This document shows positions 15,278 to 23,001 of a stretch of DNA of 64,000 bases, in pieces. Source of the DNA: Thermoplasmata archaeon (lineage in GTDB: Archaea; Thermoplasmatota; Thermoplasmata; Methanomassiliicoccales; Methanomethylophilaceae); NCBI GenBank assembly GCA_015063245.1, contig SUSV01000002.1, forward strand, positions 209,000-272,999, given 5' to 3'. A program made the translations under genes and the position numbers. The notes under the pieces are model-generated. The model ran no database searches. It saw nothing but the letters and a program-made list of their open reading frames with translations, and had not been told where the DNA came from. How positions within the stretch are numbered: the stretch's first letter is position 1; every line of letters begins with the position of its first letter.

Positions 15278-15916
15278 TCACCTGAGGGATGCAAGCAGCC
15301 GCGACAGCGTTTCGCAGCAATCCCTGTCGAGGTCATCCACGATGATGACGGAATCGTCGATCAGAAGGGATACGGTCGCCATCGTCATCGCATATTCTCC
15401 TGACCAGGTCCTGACGACCACCTTCGAGCTGAGCTCCGGCATCTGCTCGGATACGCGTTTGATGTCCGTGCATGCCTCCAGGCACTGCTTCATATTCCTC
15501 ATCATGGGGTCTATGAGCACTTCAGACACTCCGAGATCCTTTGCCTTCTGTGCGAGGTCGAACAATTCCTCCAAGTCCTCGCTGCTCACGCACAGGGGGC
15601 ATCCGAACATGGATGCGGCGGTCGCGAACTGTTCCAGATTGTTGCTGTTGGCACCTATGATGACGGGGCTGCGATCCATAACTGTGATGGCCGCTTTCAT
15701 AATCGATGCAGGATCGTCGGATTCCAGGATGATCGTACCGGTCCATAGTTTCCCGATGAGCTCTGTCATCGATGAGAACGGTTCAGGGGAGAACGTGTCG
15801 TTCCTGATGCAGATCGCATCGGGTACGCCGAGGGACGAGCTCCTTTTCAGTATCTCGGAGATGCGAAGCACCGCGGTATCCGCATCCAATGCATCGGAGA
15901 CGGTGAGTGCTATCAT
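15278..15916 (-). CDS. TIM-barrel protein resembling CODH/ACS gamma subunit (CdhE) barrel
   Basis: The 212-aa protein includes SPVIIGANSNNLEQFATAASMFGCPLCVSS and DLEELFDLAQKAKDLGVSEVLIDPMM. This is the strand-helix pattern of the corrinoid-protein barrel of CdhE/AcsC. The N-terminal Fe-S motif and C-terminal cobalamin domain of true CdhE are missing. ATG 15916 overlaps the previous stop (4 bases). Stand-alone barrels of this kind could bind a pterin or corrinoid methyl carrier, but no function is known. The longer frame to 16075 is out-of-frame sequence of the upstream gene. Confidence 0.55.
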   Translation of the reverse strand: MIALTVSDALDADTAVLRISEILKRSSSLGVPDAICIRNDTFSPEPFSSMTELIGKLWTGTIILESDDPASIMKAAITVMDRSPVIIGANSNNLEQFATAASMFGCPLCVSSEDLEELFDLAQKAKDLGVSEVLIDPMMRNMKQCLEACTDIKRVSEQMPELSSKVVVRTWSGEYAMTMATVSLLIDDSVIIVDDLDRDCCETLSRLLASLR

Positions 15917-16746
15917 AGGTCTGCCAGCTCCTCCCCGTAGACGCGAGCCATGTCGGCCGCTCCGGGGCCTTTCACAATTATGACATCCGCACCAGACATC
16001 ATGACTGCCAGTGCGACTGTGGATTCGCACATGGTCGCCATCCTCACGGACACGTCCGAGCGATGCTGCTCCCACGTGGGCGATACATCGCAGACGACCG
16101 GGTGTTTGGAGTGGTCGTTCCCATTGATCCCTTCTAACCTATAGTCCTCGATCCTGCCCATGAGTCCCTTAAGACTGTCGTCCAGTTTTCCCTCTCCCAG
16201 GTCGACCATGATGTTCTTCGCACCCCTGGCCGACATCTCTTTAGATAATCCCTCCGGATCGGATCCGCTGCATTTGGCCACGACTATATGGTTGTTGGAG
16301 CAGGATGCGACCTCGAGGCTCTGTTCCCTGTCGCTGCAGTTCAGAATGAGCACGGAATCGTCTACCAGCGATGCAACCTCCTTCAGCACATCGGTGTCCG
16401 CCGTGACCATCACGGGGATCCTGGTCCTGTCGGCGATCCTCTTGACGAGTGCGGGCGAATCGTCCCCGGTGAGCCTGAGGCATATGCCGTCAGCACCGAG
16501 TTCCTTCCACATCACTGCCCATTCCTCGATATCGGTCTGCCTCCCGGAGAACATGGATGCCGCCAGCTCGTGGTAGCCATCCAAGGAATCGTACGCCTCT
16601 CCGAATATGACAGGCCTTCTGTGTTTTGCACCGTCGAGATCCAGGAATGCCGGGCTGCGGGCACCACCTATGACATAGTCTCCCTTGCCGACGAACAGCT
16701 CCTCCATCTCTGAAGGATATGATCTGGACGTCTTAGGTAGACGCAT
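15913..16746 (-). CDS. TIM-barrel protein resembling CODH/ACS delta subunit (CdhD)
   Basis: The 277-aa protein starts with a segment like CdhD/AcsD, IGGARSPAFLDLDG followed by RPVIFGEAYD. It continues as a barrel with GADGICLRLTGDDS, RIPVMVTADTDVLKEVASL, KNIMVDLGEG and SGADVIIVKGPGAADMARV. Full CdhD is longer and works with CdhE and a CODH/ACS complex; none of those genes is in the window. The start lies 4 bases after the stop of the ACT protein gene. Homology is suggestive rather than certain. Confidence 0.55.
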   Translation of the reverse strand: MRLPKTSRSYPSEMEELFVGKGDYVIGGARSPAFLDLDGAKHRRPVIFGEAYDSLDGYHELAASMFSGRQTDIEEWAVMWKELGADGICLRLTGDDSPALVKRIADRTRIPVMVTADTDVLKEVASLVDDSVLILNCSDREQSLEVASCSNNHIVVAKCSGSDPEGLSKEMSARGAKNIMVDLGEGKLDDSLKGLMGRIEDYRLEGINGNDHSKHPVVCDVSPTWEQHRSDVSVRMATMCESTVALAVMMSGADVIIVKGPGAADMARVYGEELADL

Positions 16747-16750
16747 GATA

Positions 16751-17659
16751 TCACATGAGTTCGACGAACTCTTTGAGCTTGTAGGTCCCGTTGAGCTCTT
16801 CCATCGCGCCGGGCAGGATCTCTTTGATCTCGGCCGCGGTCTTGTTGCTCTTGCAGATGTCCATGACGATCTCGAGACTCATCGTCTCGTAGCAGATCTT
16901 GACCTTGCTGAAGACCGATATGAGGTTGACGTTCCAGTCGGCGATGATGCTCAGGGCCTGCATGATGGATCCGGGACAGTCAGGGATCTCCATGCTCAGC
17001 TTGACCAGCTTCGTCTCCTCCTTGAAGAGTGTGATTGAACATACCCAGGAGTCCGCATCCATGGTTATCAGGACGTTCTTCCCGTCGATGTTCTCGAGGA
17101 TGTCCCCGTATACCTCGGCGATGTCGAAGCGACCGTTCCTGATGGTGGTCGGGTATCCCCTTCTGACCTCCTCTTTCCCGTTCTCCTCGACCTTCCCCTT
17201 GAACAGCCTTCCGATGTCCGCGGGCTTGAGCTCGATCCTCTTGATCTTCGAGACGGAGGGGTCGTTGACCTTCTTGAGCTCCCTGAACTTCTCGAGGAGA
17301 AGCTCTCCCTCTCCGGCGAAGTTCATATCGGCCATGAGCTTCCATACGATGACGGTATCCGAGATACCGTTGAGGGAGATGGAGTTGAGGATGTTGATCT
17401 CCCTTTCGGACAGGAAATGGGCCGCCTGGGCGCTGGATCCCGGGACGTCGTCGAGGTACATCGTTATGTGGGTGAGGGTACGATAGTTCTCCTGAGGGAA
17501 CATTGAGAGCATGATCTCATAGTCTTTGGGACCCTGGGACGGGTGCTTGAAAAGTGTGCTGTACACGCATCCCCCGTCCTCGATTCCGATGGTTTCGGAG
17601 ATCCAATTATCAACTTTGATCGATGACCCTTCTACTTTCGCGAATTCCCAAATCTTCAT
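16751..17659 (-). CDS. Tandem ACT-domain protein
   Basis: The 302-aa protein shows two ACT-like regions, one near residues 65-115 (THITMYLDDVPGSSAQAAHFLSE) and one near 215-270 (KLSMEIPDCPGSIMQALSIIADW). Between them is a basic linker with KADIGRLF-like sequence (about residues 145-150). ACT domains usually bind amino acids or other small ligands and regulate partner proteins. No catalytic domain is visible. It is the first gene of the operon with the CdhD-like, CdhE-like and radical-SAM-like proteins and may sense a ligand for them. An A/T-rich stretch near 17690-17700 may be the promoter. Confidence 0.65.
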   Translation of the reverse strand: MKIWEFAKVEGSSIKVDNWISETIGIEDGGCVYSTLFKHPSQGPKDYEIMLSMFPQENYRTLTHITMYLDDVPGSSAQAAHFLSEREINILNSISLNGISDTVIVWKLMADMNFAGEGELLLEKFRELKKVNDPSVSKIKRIELKPADIGRLFKGKVEENGKEEVRRGYPTTIRNGRFDIAEVYGDILENIDGKNVLITMDADSWVCSITLFKEETKLVKLSMEIPDCPGSIMQALSIIADWNVNLISVFSKVKICYETMSLEIVMDICKSNKTAAEIKEILPGAMEELNGTYKLKEFVELM

Positions 17660-17725
17660 CGGAGACCCTTCGGTACCCGGTAAGAGTTGAACATCATAAA
17701 ACTGTTGTTGGATTGGCCTCGGGGC

Positions 17726-17992
17726 TCATTCGTCGCCCTTGAGCTCGAACTGGTGCTTGGGCGATGTCAGGGGCTGCGTCCAGACCGGCTGCTCCTTATC
17801 CCTGTACTCGAGGCCCTTCGAGATGTTGTGCAGGCTTCCGGCATAGTCCCTGTCGGAGGCGATCCTCCTGATCGTCTCGGAATCATTCCCGGAGCGCTCC
17901 TCCATGCCCGACATCCTAAGCGCTTCGTCCATGAGATCCGCCGCCTCGTTGAGCAGTTCCTCCGCTCTGCGGAGCTTCTCAACTCTGTCCAT
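17726..17992 (-). CDS. Small helical protein, function unknown
   Basis: The product of about 88 aa begins MDRVEKLRRAEELLNEAADLMDEALRMSGME, an amphipathic helix with a coiled-coil look. The C-terminus (YRDKEQPVWTQPLTSPKHQFEL) is polar. I place the start at ATG 17992, which overlaps the end of the zinc-ribbon gene by 14 bases, so the two genes are translationally linked. No family recognised. Confidence 0.5.
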   Translation of the reverse strand: MDRVEKLRRAEELLNEAADLMDEALRMSGMEERSGNDSETIRRIASDRDYAGSLHNISKGLEYRDKEQPVWTQPLTSPKHQFELKGDE

Positions 17993-18386
17993 GGAATCCC
18001 TTCCTGGTGATGATGTATCTTGCAGGCCTGCAGGCATCGCTCTTGGCAGAATAGCCGCACCTCTTGCATGTCCTGCTCATCTCGACGGTCTTCCAGTCAA
18101 GGGTCCTGTTGCGGACTGATGTCAGTTCGCCTCTGCAGACCGGGCATCTCTTGTAGGGGACTGTGCCGCCGGTGTGCGCATATCTGATCTCGATGTCGAA
18201 GATGCCTCTCTCGAGACCGACGCGTCTGATCCTCTCGCTGCTCACGCGGAACCTGGGGTCCACGCACATCAGCTCTGTGAGAACGAGTTCATACAGTTCG
18301 TTCTGGGAACGTATCCTGGGGGTGCGCGACAGGCAGTTGTCTATGGCCTTCGCGATGTCGTCGTTCTTCGGGATCCTGTAAGACAT
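17979..18386 (-). CDS. Zinc-ribbon protein, function unknown
   Basis: The 135-aa protein has an N-terminal helical region (DDIAKAIDNCLSRTPRI, then VSSERIRRVGLERGIFDIEI) resembling a small winged helix. A zinc ribbon follows, made of two CxxC pairs: KRCPVCRGEL (residue about 80) and RTCKRCGYS (about 108). The combination suggests nucleic-acid binding. It lies upstream of and overlaps a small helical protein gene. A/T-rich sequence with tRNA-Leu on the other strand lies beyond its start. Confidence 0.65.
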   Translation of the reverse strand: MSYRIPKNDDIAKAIDNCLSRTPRIRSQNELYELVLTELMCVDPRFRVSSERIRRVGLERGIFDIEIRYAHTGGTVPYKRCPVCRGELTSVRNRTLDWKTVEMSRTCKRCGYSAKSDACRPARYIITRKGFHGQS

Positions 18387-18449
18387 CGTTTCGTCATGCT
18401 GTTACAAATTCTTAAAAACATCCGATTTATTAGCAAAAAACACTGCCGA

Positions 18450-18535
18450 GCGGGGGTAGCCGAGTTGGCCAAAGGCGCGGGACTTAAGATCCCGTACTTA
18501 GTGTTTCATGGGTTCGAATCCCATCCCCCGCACCA
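18450..18535 (+). tRNA. tRNA-Leu (anticodon TAA), CCA encoded
   Basis: The acceptor GCGGGGG (18450-18456) pairs with CCCCCGC (18525-18531). The anticodon stem is CGGGA/TCCCG with loop CTTAAGA. A long variable arm (tacttagtgtttca) is typical of Leu. The T-stem is TGGG/CCCA, and A plus CCA follow. A/T-rich gatttattag lies upstream at 18424-18433. Confidence 0.95.
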
Positions 18536-18656
18536 CTTTGATCCAAGGCCTCAGAATGCATTGAATGGATTCGGCCGGACGACCCTGGCGTCGTCGTGTA
18601 TCCATCCCCTCATTTTTATATAATAAATATATTCGACACCTAACGGAGTAATATAC

Positions 18657-19031
18657 TTGCCTGGTGAAGTGAAGAAATCGAAGCCTGTTCAGAAAGCCGT
18701 CTCTCAGAACAACAACTCCTACGGAGGGGACAAGTCTGGGGCGAAGAAGAACAAGCCCATGAGGACCAAGGAGTCCACGAAGAAGCAGTCGATGCTGAAC
18801 ACGCACAAGCTCAACCCGTTCAAGTACGACATGAACGAGATTCTCTCCGCATCGAGGATGGACCCCGCCAAGGCATCATCGTTTTTAGCTTCCGTAATAG
18901 CGAAGGCATCCCGTATCTCCACGAAGGCCGCGAAGGAGTTCGTCAAGACCTTCCTGGACGAGGGGGATCTGACGAAGGAGGAGCACGACAAGATCTGCAA
19001 GCTCCTCGACAAGTACAGCAAGTTCCGCTGA
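18657..19031 (+). CDS. Small basic protein, function unknown, co-transcribed with an ABC-class ATPase
   Basis: The 124-aa product has a Lys-rich, low-complexity N-terminal half (KKSKPVQKAVSQNNNS, GAKKNKPMRTKESTKKQS). A helical C-terminal half follows (EILSASRMDPAKASSFLAS, STKAAKEFVKTFLDEGDL, KEEHDKICKLLDKYSKF). The charge suggests nucleic-acid or ribosome contact. The TTG start at 18657 is supported by GGAG at 18645-18648 and a TATA element (tttttatataat, 18613-18624). It ends 9 bases before the ATPase gene, so both are one transcript. Family not recognised. Confidence 0.6.
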   Translation: MPGEVKKSKPVQKAVSQNNNSYGGDKSGAKKNKPMRTKESTKKQSMLNTHKLNPFKYDMNEILSASRMDPAKASSFLASVIAKASRISTKAAKEFVKTFLDEGDLTKEEHDKICKLLDKYSKFR

Positions 19032-19040
19032 GGTACCGAC

Positions 19041-20675
19041 ATGGCATCCGAGGACGTCCTCCGCAAGACCTTGAAGAACGCGGACGGAAAGCCATTCCAG
19101 AAGTACAAAGGTCTCCAGAACAACTTCGTTCTCGAGGATTTCGAGCTCATCTTCGACGAGATACAGAACGACAGGATGGGCCATACCAACATGCGCGTCA
19201 GGGTCCCGCTCAAGAAGGCGGGATTCCCCGAGGACATGTTCAGCACGAAGTCCAGGGAGATCGCGCTCAGGGACCTCATAGCCAGACGTTTCAGGGAGTC
19301 GGCACGCACACACGCCCGCTCACCCATACCGAAGACCTCCGGAGGAGAGGTATTCATACCCCGTCCCGGACAGGAGATCCTGGAGAGGGGCAGCATCATC
19401 ATCACGCCGTACTTCGTGGAGGTCCGCTTCACCGCAGACCTTCCGGCCGACGGCAACAAGGTCAGCGCAGTGGCGATGGACCTTCTCATCGAGAGGATCA
19501 GGACGATCGTGTCCGAATCGATGTACCTCTCGCAGTACAAGCAGTCGAAGGTGTACAACCATCTGTTCACCAACGAGAACGCCGATTTCATCAGGGACAA
19601 TCTCGAGTCCAAAGGACTTGTCGCGTTCATCGCGGACGGTTCGGTGATCCCGAGGCGCGATGATGACCTGGCACCTATGATCGATGCGGTCCCGTTCGAA
19701 TGCGATCCCTCGATGAAGGTCACATTCGAGGTACCCAACGGGGAACCGATCACGGGAATGGGGATACCGAAGGGATTCACGGTCATAGCCGGTTCGAGCA
19801 GGAGCGGTAAATCGACGTTGCTCGACGGGATCCTCGCTGGGGTCTATAACCACATCCCGGGGGACGGAAGGGAATACGTCATCTCATCGCCAGATGCCGC
19901 TTACATAATGTCCGAGCCGAACCGCCCCGCGGATTCGGTAGATATCTCGATGTTCATCAGGGAGACGCCCGAATTCGAGGATACTTCCGCGGCGAAGAAG
20001 GAGTTCATATCATCACCAATGTCAGAGTTCGTATCGGTGTCCGAAGCGGTCGAGATGGGCTCGAAGCTCATACTCATCGACGAGGAATACTCCAATCCGT
20101 GCGTCATCAGGAAGGGATTCCTGGCCAAGGATGAGAAGATGGTCTCGCTGTCTGAACTCGGTCATTCGATGGGCGAGTCCGGCGTATCGATGATCATGGT
20201 TTCTGGCGACGAATCCGTTATCAGGTCAGCAGACAACATGATCCTGATACAGGGTCTGAAGGCATCCCCGGCCCAGGTCGACAGGATAGCCTCCGATGCG
20301 AATTACACGCTACCAGTCCAGAGGTCCCCCGTTTCCAAAGGCATGGTCTTCGAGAAGGGACACAGGGATGTGAACGTCACCGTCCAATCCATCAGGACCA
20401 TCGAGATCGGAGAGTTCAAGGTAAATGTACCTGTAGCCGCGCTGTTCGACATCTCGCAGACGAGCACCGTAGCGGATGTGATCGCCCTCATGAAGGACAT
20501 GATGGACGGTTCCAAGAGCATGATGGAGACCTGCAGGACAGCGATAGAAATGCTGAAGGCAGAAGACGATTCCGTCGACAACGGTTCGGGAATGCATCAC
20601 GCCACTGTCAGGCCCATTGACGTCGCCGCGGTCCTGAACAGGCATCCTCAGATGCTTGCGATCCAAAAGAGATGA
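19041..20675 (+). CDS. Predicted ABC-class ATPase (COG3044/MRB1590-like)
   Basis: The 544-aa protein has the layout of the stand-alone ABC-class ATPase family (PF09818). An N-terminal domain with FIADGSVIPR is followed by GMGIPKGFTVIAGSSRSGKST (Walker A near residue 250), GVYNHIPGDGREYVIS, VDISMFI and a Walker B at LILIDEEYSNPCVIR (near residue 342). The family's usual DEDTSATNFMIRD is altered to DEEYSNPCVIRKG here. No membrane segments are present. A trypanosome relative works in RNA editing; the archaeal role is unknown. The basic small protein upstream may be a partner. Confidence 0.82.
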   Translation: MASEDVLRKTLKNADGKPFQKYKGLQNNFVLEDFELIFDEIQNDRMGHTNMRVRVPLKKAGFPEDMFSTKSREIALRDLIARRFRESARTHARSPIPKTSGGEVFIPRPGQEILERGSIIITPYFVEVRFTADLPADGNKVSAVAMDLLIERIRTIVSESMYLSQYKQSKVYNHLFTNENADFIRDNLESKGLVAFIADGSVIPRRDDDLAPMIDAVPFECDPSMKVTFEVPNGEPITGMGIPKGFTVIAGSSRSGKSTLLDGILAGVYNHIPGDGREYVISSPDAAYIMSEPNRPADSVDISMFIRETPEFEDTSAAKKEFISSPMSEFVSVSEAVEMGSKLILIDEEYSNPCVIRKGFLAKDEKMVSLSELGHSMGESGVSMIMVSGDESVIRSADNMILIQGLKASPAQVDRIASDANYTLPVQRSPVSKGMVFEKGHRDVNVTVQSIRTIEIGEFKVNVPVAALFDISQTSTVADVIALMKDMMDGSKSMMETCRTAIEMLKAEDDSVDNGSGMHHATVRPIDVAAVLNRHPQMLAIQKR

Positions 20676-20676
20676 G

Positions 20677-21045
20677 TCATCTTCTGTTGTATGTGTCCGA
20701 CCAGCGCTCGAAGACATTCTGCGCGTAATTGGTCATGTGGACCTGATCCTGCTTCGCACCGGGGTTGTTATCCGGGACAATGAATCCTTTGATCGGATAC
20801 TCCTTGTCGCAGTAAGGACATCTGACGTTGGGACAGTTCTGTGTCGCCTGGGGGCAGTACTTGCATGCCACGGCCCTGGACTGGAAGAGACTGAACTCCT
20901 TACCGCAGTTGGGGCAGAGGAACCTGCGTGCCGCCACCTTCAGATCGTTGTTGATCCCGGCAGCCCTCTCCTCAGGCGTGTTCCAGATGAACTGGCGGGG
21001 AGAGATGGGGGTGTTGTAACTGGGTGTATCGGGATCGTACGACAT
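20677..21045 (-). CDS. Double zinc-ribbon protein, function unknown
   Basis: The 122-aa protein has clustered Cys: FLCPNCGKEFSL, VACKYCPQATQNCPNVRCPYCDKEYPI. That makes at least four CxxC-like knuckles, resembling the rubredoxin-type ribbons found beside archaeal iron regulators. The N-terminus is Pro/Thr-rich and disordered-looking. It converges with the ATPase gene (1 base between stops). A metal-binding or RNA-related role is possible; none is established. Confidence 0.6.
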   Translation of the reverse strand: MSYDPDTPSYNTPISPRQFIWNTPEERAAGINNDLKVAARRFLCPNCGKEFSLFQSRAVACKYCPQATQNCPNVRCPYCDKEYPIKGFIVPDNNPGAKQDQVHMTNYAQNVFERWSDTYNRR

Positions 21046-21083
21046 GTTCAGTTACCCTTCGCTGCTGCGACGATCTTCTCGAG

Positions 21084-21785
21084 CTAGTCATAATTGGCAC
21101 CCTGCTCGATGACCGTTCCTGTTACGACTATGTCCGCGCCTGCGAGTCTGGCAGCCTCTGCCGCCTCAGGTGTCCTGATCCCTCCGCCTATGATGAGGGG
21201 GAGGTCGACAGCGGATTTGATGGCCTTGATCATGGCCGGCGGGATGGGCCTGTCTGCTCCGGAACCCGCTTCGAAGTAGATGAACTCGAATCCGAACATC
21301 TTGCATGCGAGCGCGTATGCGACCGCCTTCTCGATCTCGTCCTGTCCGACAACCTTCGCGCTGGTGACGCGGGCAACGGTCATTCCGGGCTCTACGATGA
21401 CGTATCCCAGGGAAATGGGCTCAACTCCCAGTTTGGCGATGATGGGGGCCGCTACGACCTGCCCGAATGTGACGAACCTCGGGTCAACGGAGTTGACGAC
21501 CTGCATGAAGAAGATGGCGTCCAGCTCCTCGTTCAGGGCGTCGGGCATGGCTCCGAAAAGGATGACCGGCAGTCCCGATGCCTCTTTGATGGCTTTAGCA
21601 GTGGCGGAAAGGTTCTCTTTCGTGACACCGCTGGAGCCTCCGACGAAGATAACATCCGTTCCAGCACCCTTCATCATCTTCGCGATCTCGCCTGCTTTCT
21701 CAGCAGACTGCTTCTCGGGGTCGATGAGTGCGGCATGGATGGTTCCATTCGCTATCTTGTCGAGCATGTACTGTTTGACCGTCAT
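21084..21785 (-). CDS. Geranylgeranylglyceryl phosphate synthase
   Basis: The 233-aa TIM barrel makes the first ether bond of archaeal lipids from sn-glycerol-1-phosphate and GGPP. Diagnostic motifs are HAALIDPEK, VIFVGGSSGVT, FIYFEAGSGADRPI, LIIGGGIRTPEAA and AGADIVVTGTVIEQ. Its presence marks the chromosome as archaeal. The mRNA probably begins near 21824, from a TATA at about 21845-21855, so a 7-bp hairpin fills most of the leader. No operon partner is evident. Confidence 0.93.
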   Translation of the reverse strand: MTVKQYMLDKIANGTIHAALIDPEKQSAEKAGEIAKMMKGAGTDVIFVGGSSGVTKENLSATAKAIKEASGLPVILFGAMPDALNEELDAIFFMQVVNSVDPRFVTFGQVVAAPIIAKLGVEPISLGYVIVEPGMTVARVTSAKVVGQDEIEKAVAYALACKMFGFEFIYFEAGSGADRPIPPAMIKAIKSAVDLPLIIGGGIRTPEAAEAARLAGADIVVTGTVIEQGANYD

Positions 21786-21799
21786 TCAATCACGCCAAC

Positions 21800-21821
21800 G
21801 CGCCAGTCACCAGGCTGGCGC
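21800..21821 (-). promoter_or_regulatory. Leader hairpin of the GGGP synthase gene
   Basis: The arms gcgccag (21800-21806) and ctggcgc (21815-21821) with an 8-base loop lie 15 bases before ATG 21785. A minus-strand TATA (tttttatagatt, about 21856-21845) places the predicted transcript start just upstream of the hairpin. It could set mRNA stability or ribosome access. The remaining gap to 21996 shows nothing further. Confidence 0.45.
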
Positions 21822-21996
21822 TAACGGTACTGCTTATGGCTGTAATCTATAAAAATACGCTTATGCACGCGCGCAGTTATTTTACAAGTGTGAAAGAGCA
21901 GGATGCTTTTCGAACGAACTATTTCGGGAAACGAATCAAAACGATTACGCTGGCTATTATGATATGCCGCCACAGATCTAATCGGACGGTCGGGAG

Positions 21997-22986
21997 TCAG
22001 TTCTGGAAAATGTGATAGTGCCTTGTGAGCGAACCGTGGACCCTCTGCTCGAACATGTTCTGAAGGGTCATCCCTTCGATCTGGAGAGGGTGCGGAAGGA
22101 CTATTCCTGCCTTATGCCCTTTCTTCAGGCATTTGGGGATGACCTCGCCAGCGCGGCGGTAGATCTCATCGATCTTCTCCCCGCCGGTCTTCGTCGATCT
22201 TCCGTATGGGGGATCGGTGCATATGGAGTCCATCTCAGGGAACCTCTCGGCGATCTCCCCTATGTCCAGCACATCGAAGTCATGCATCTTCAGGCCGTAG
22301 AAATCGAGATTCTCCTGGCATCCGATGATCATATCCTCATCGAAATCGGATGCGACCGCTTTCATTCCCATTTCGGCAGCCTCGATGACGATGCCTCCGG
22401 TCCCGCAGAACGGGTCCAGGACGGTCTCTCCTCTCTTGACCTCGGCCATGTTGATCAGGGCCCTGGCGTATTTGGGGTGGAGAGATATCGGTGAGAAGAA
22501 TGGTCTCTCCCCGACCTTCCTCTTCTCCAGGAGGTCGGTCTCGGTGACCTTCTCCTCGATGTAGAGGTGGACTTTGTCACACATCTGCATCCTGACGATG
22601 ACATCTGGATCCTTCAGGTTCACATCGTTTTTCCTTGAGAGAAGCGCACCTGCGCTGCGGATGAGCTTCTGCGAGTCAACATCCTTCATCATCCCTTCGA
22701 ACCTCTTGGCCCTGATGGCGAACGATCCCTCGGGAAGGATGACATCTGACAATCCCGATATGTCATCGGGCGTGTACTCTCCAAGATATCTTCCTATCGA
22801 GTGCGACATCGCGATACGGTCCGCCACGGAGTCCAGGTACTTCTCATCGAAGGATGCGACTACATAGCCAGGACCGTTGGATACGATCTCAAAATGATCA
22901 GTCTCTGCTGCAAGGCATCCTTTTACCTCGGCAAGAGGCATGTCTTTCGATTCGCCGGACAGTTCGAAGAAGAATTGGGGGCTCAC
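21997..22986 (-). CDS. tRNA (guanine-10-N2)-methyltransferase (archaeal Trm11/TrmG10 type)
   Basis: The 329-aa protein has an N-terminal THUMP-like region (residues about 50-150) and a Rossmann methyltransferase domain. The SAM motif is TVLDPFCGTGGIVIEAA, and the amino-methylation motif is TDPPYGRS (D-P-P-Y), typical of N2-guanine methylation. SPISLHPKYARALINMA precedes the SAM site, as in the family. It starts at a GTG 15 bases after the radA stop and is probably co-transcribed with radA. Confidence 0.88.
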   Translation of the reverse strand: MSPQFFFELSGESKDMPLAEVKGCLAAETDHFEIVSNGPGYVVASFDEKYLDSVADRIAMSHSIGRYLGEYTPDDISGLSDVILPEGSFAIRAKRFEGMMKDVDSQKLIRSAGALLSRKNDVNLKDPDVIVRMQMCDKVHLYIEEKVTETDLLEKRKVGERPFFSPISLHPKYARALINMAEVKRGETVLDPFCGTGGIVIEAAEMGMKAVASDFDEDMIIGCQENLDFYGLKMHDFDVLDIGEIAERFPEMDSICTDPPYGRSTKTGGEKIDEIYRRAGEVIPKCLKKGHKAGIVLPHPLQIEGMTLQNMFEQRVHGSLTRHYHIFQN

Positions 22987-23001
22987 GCCCCTGTTTAGTG
23001 T

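Noticed and set aside
14713..16746. Functional CODH/acetyl-CoA synthase cluster
   Set aside because: No CODH, ACS or corrinoid-binding subunits and no Fe-S motifs; only barrel-like resemblance.
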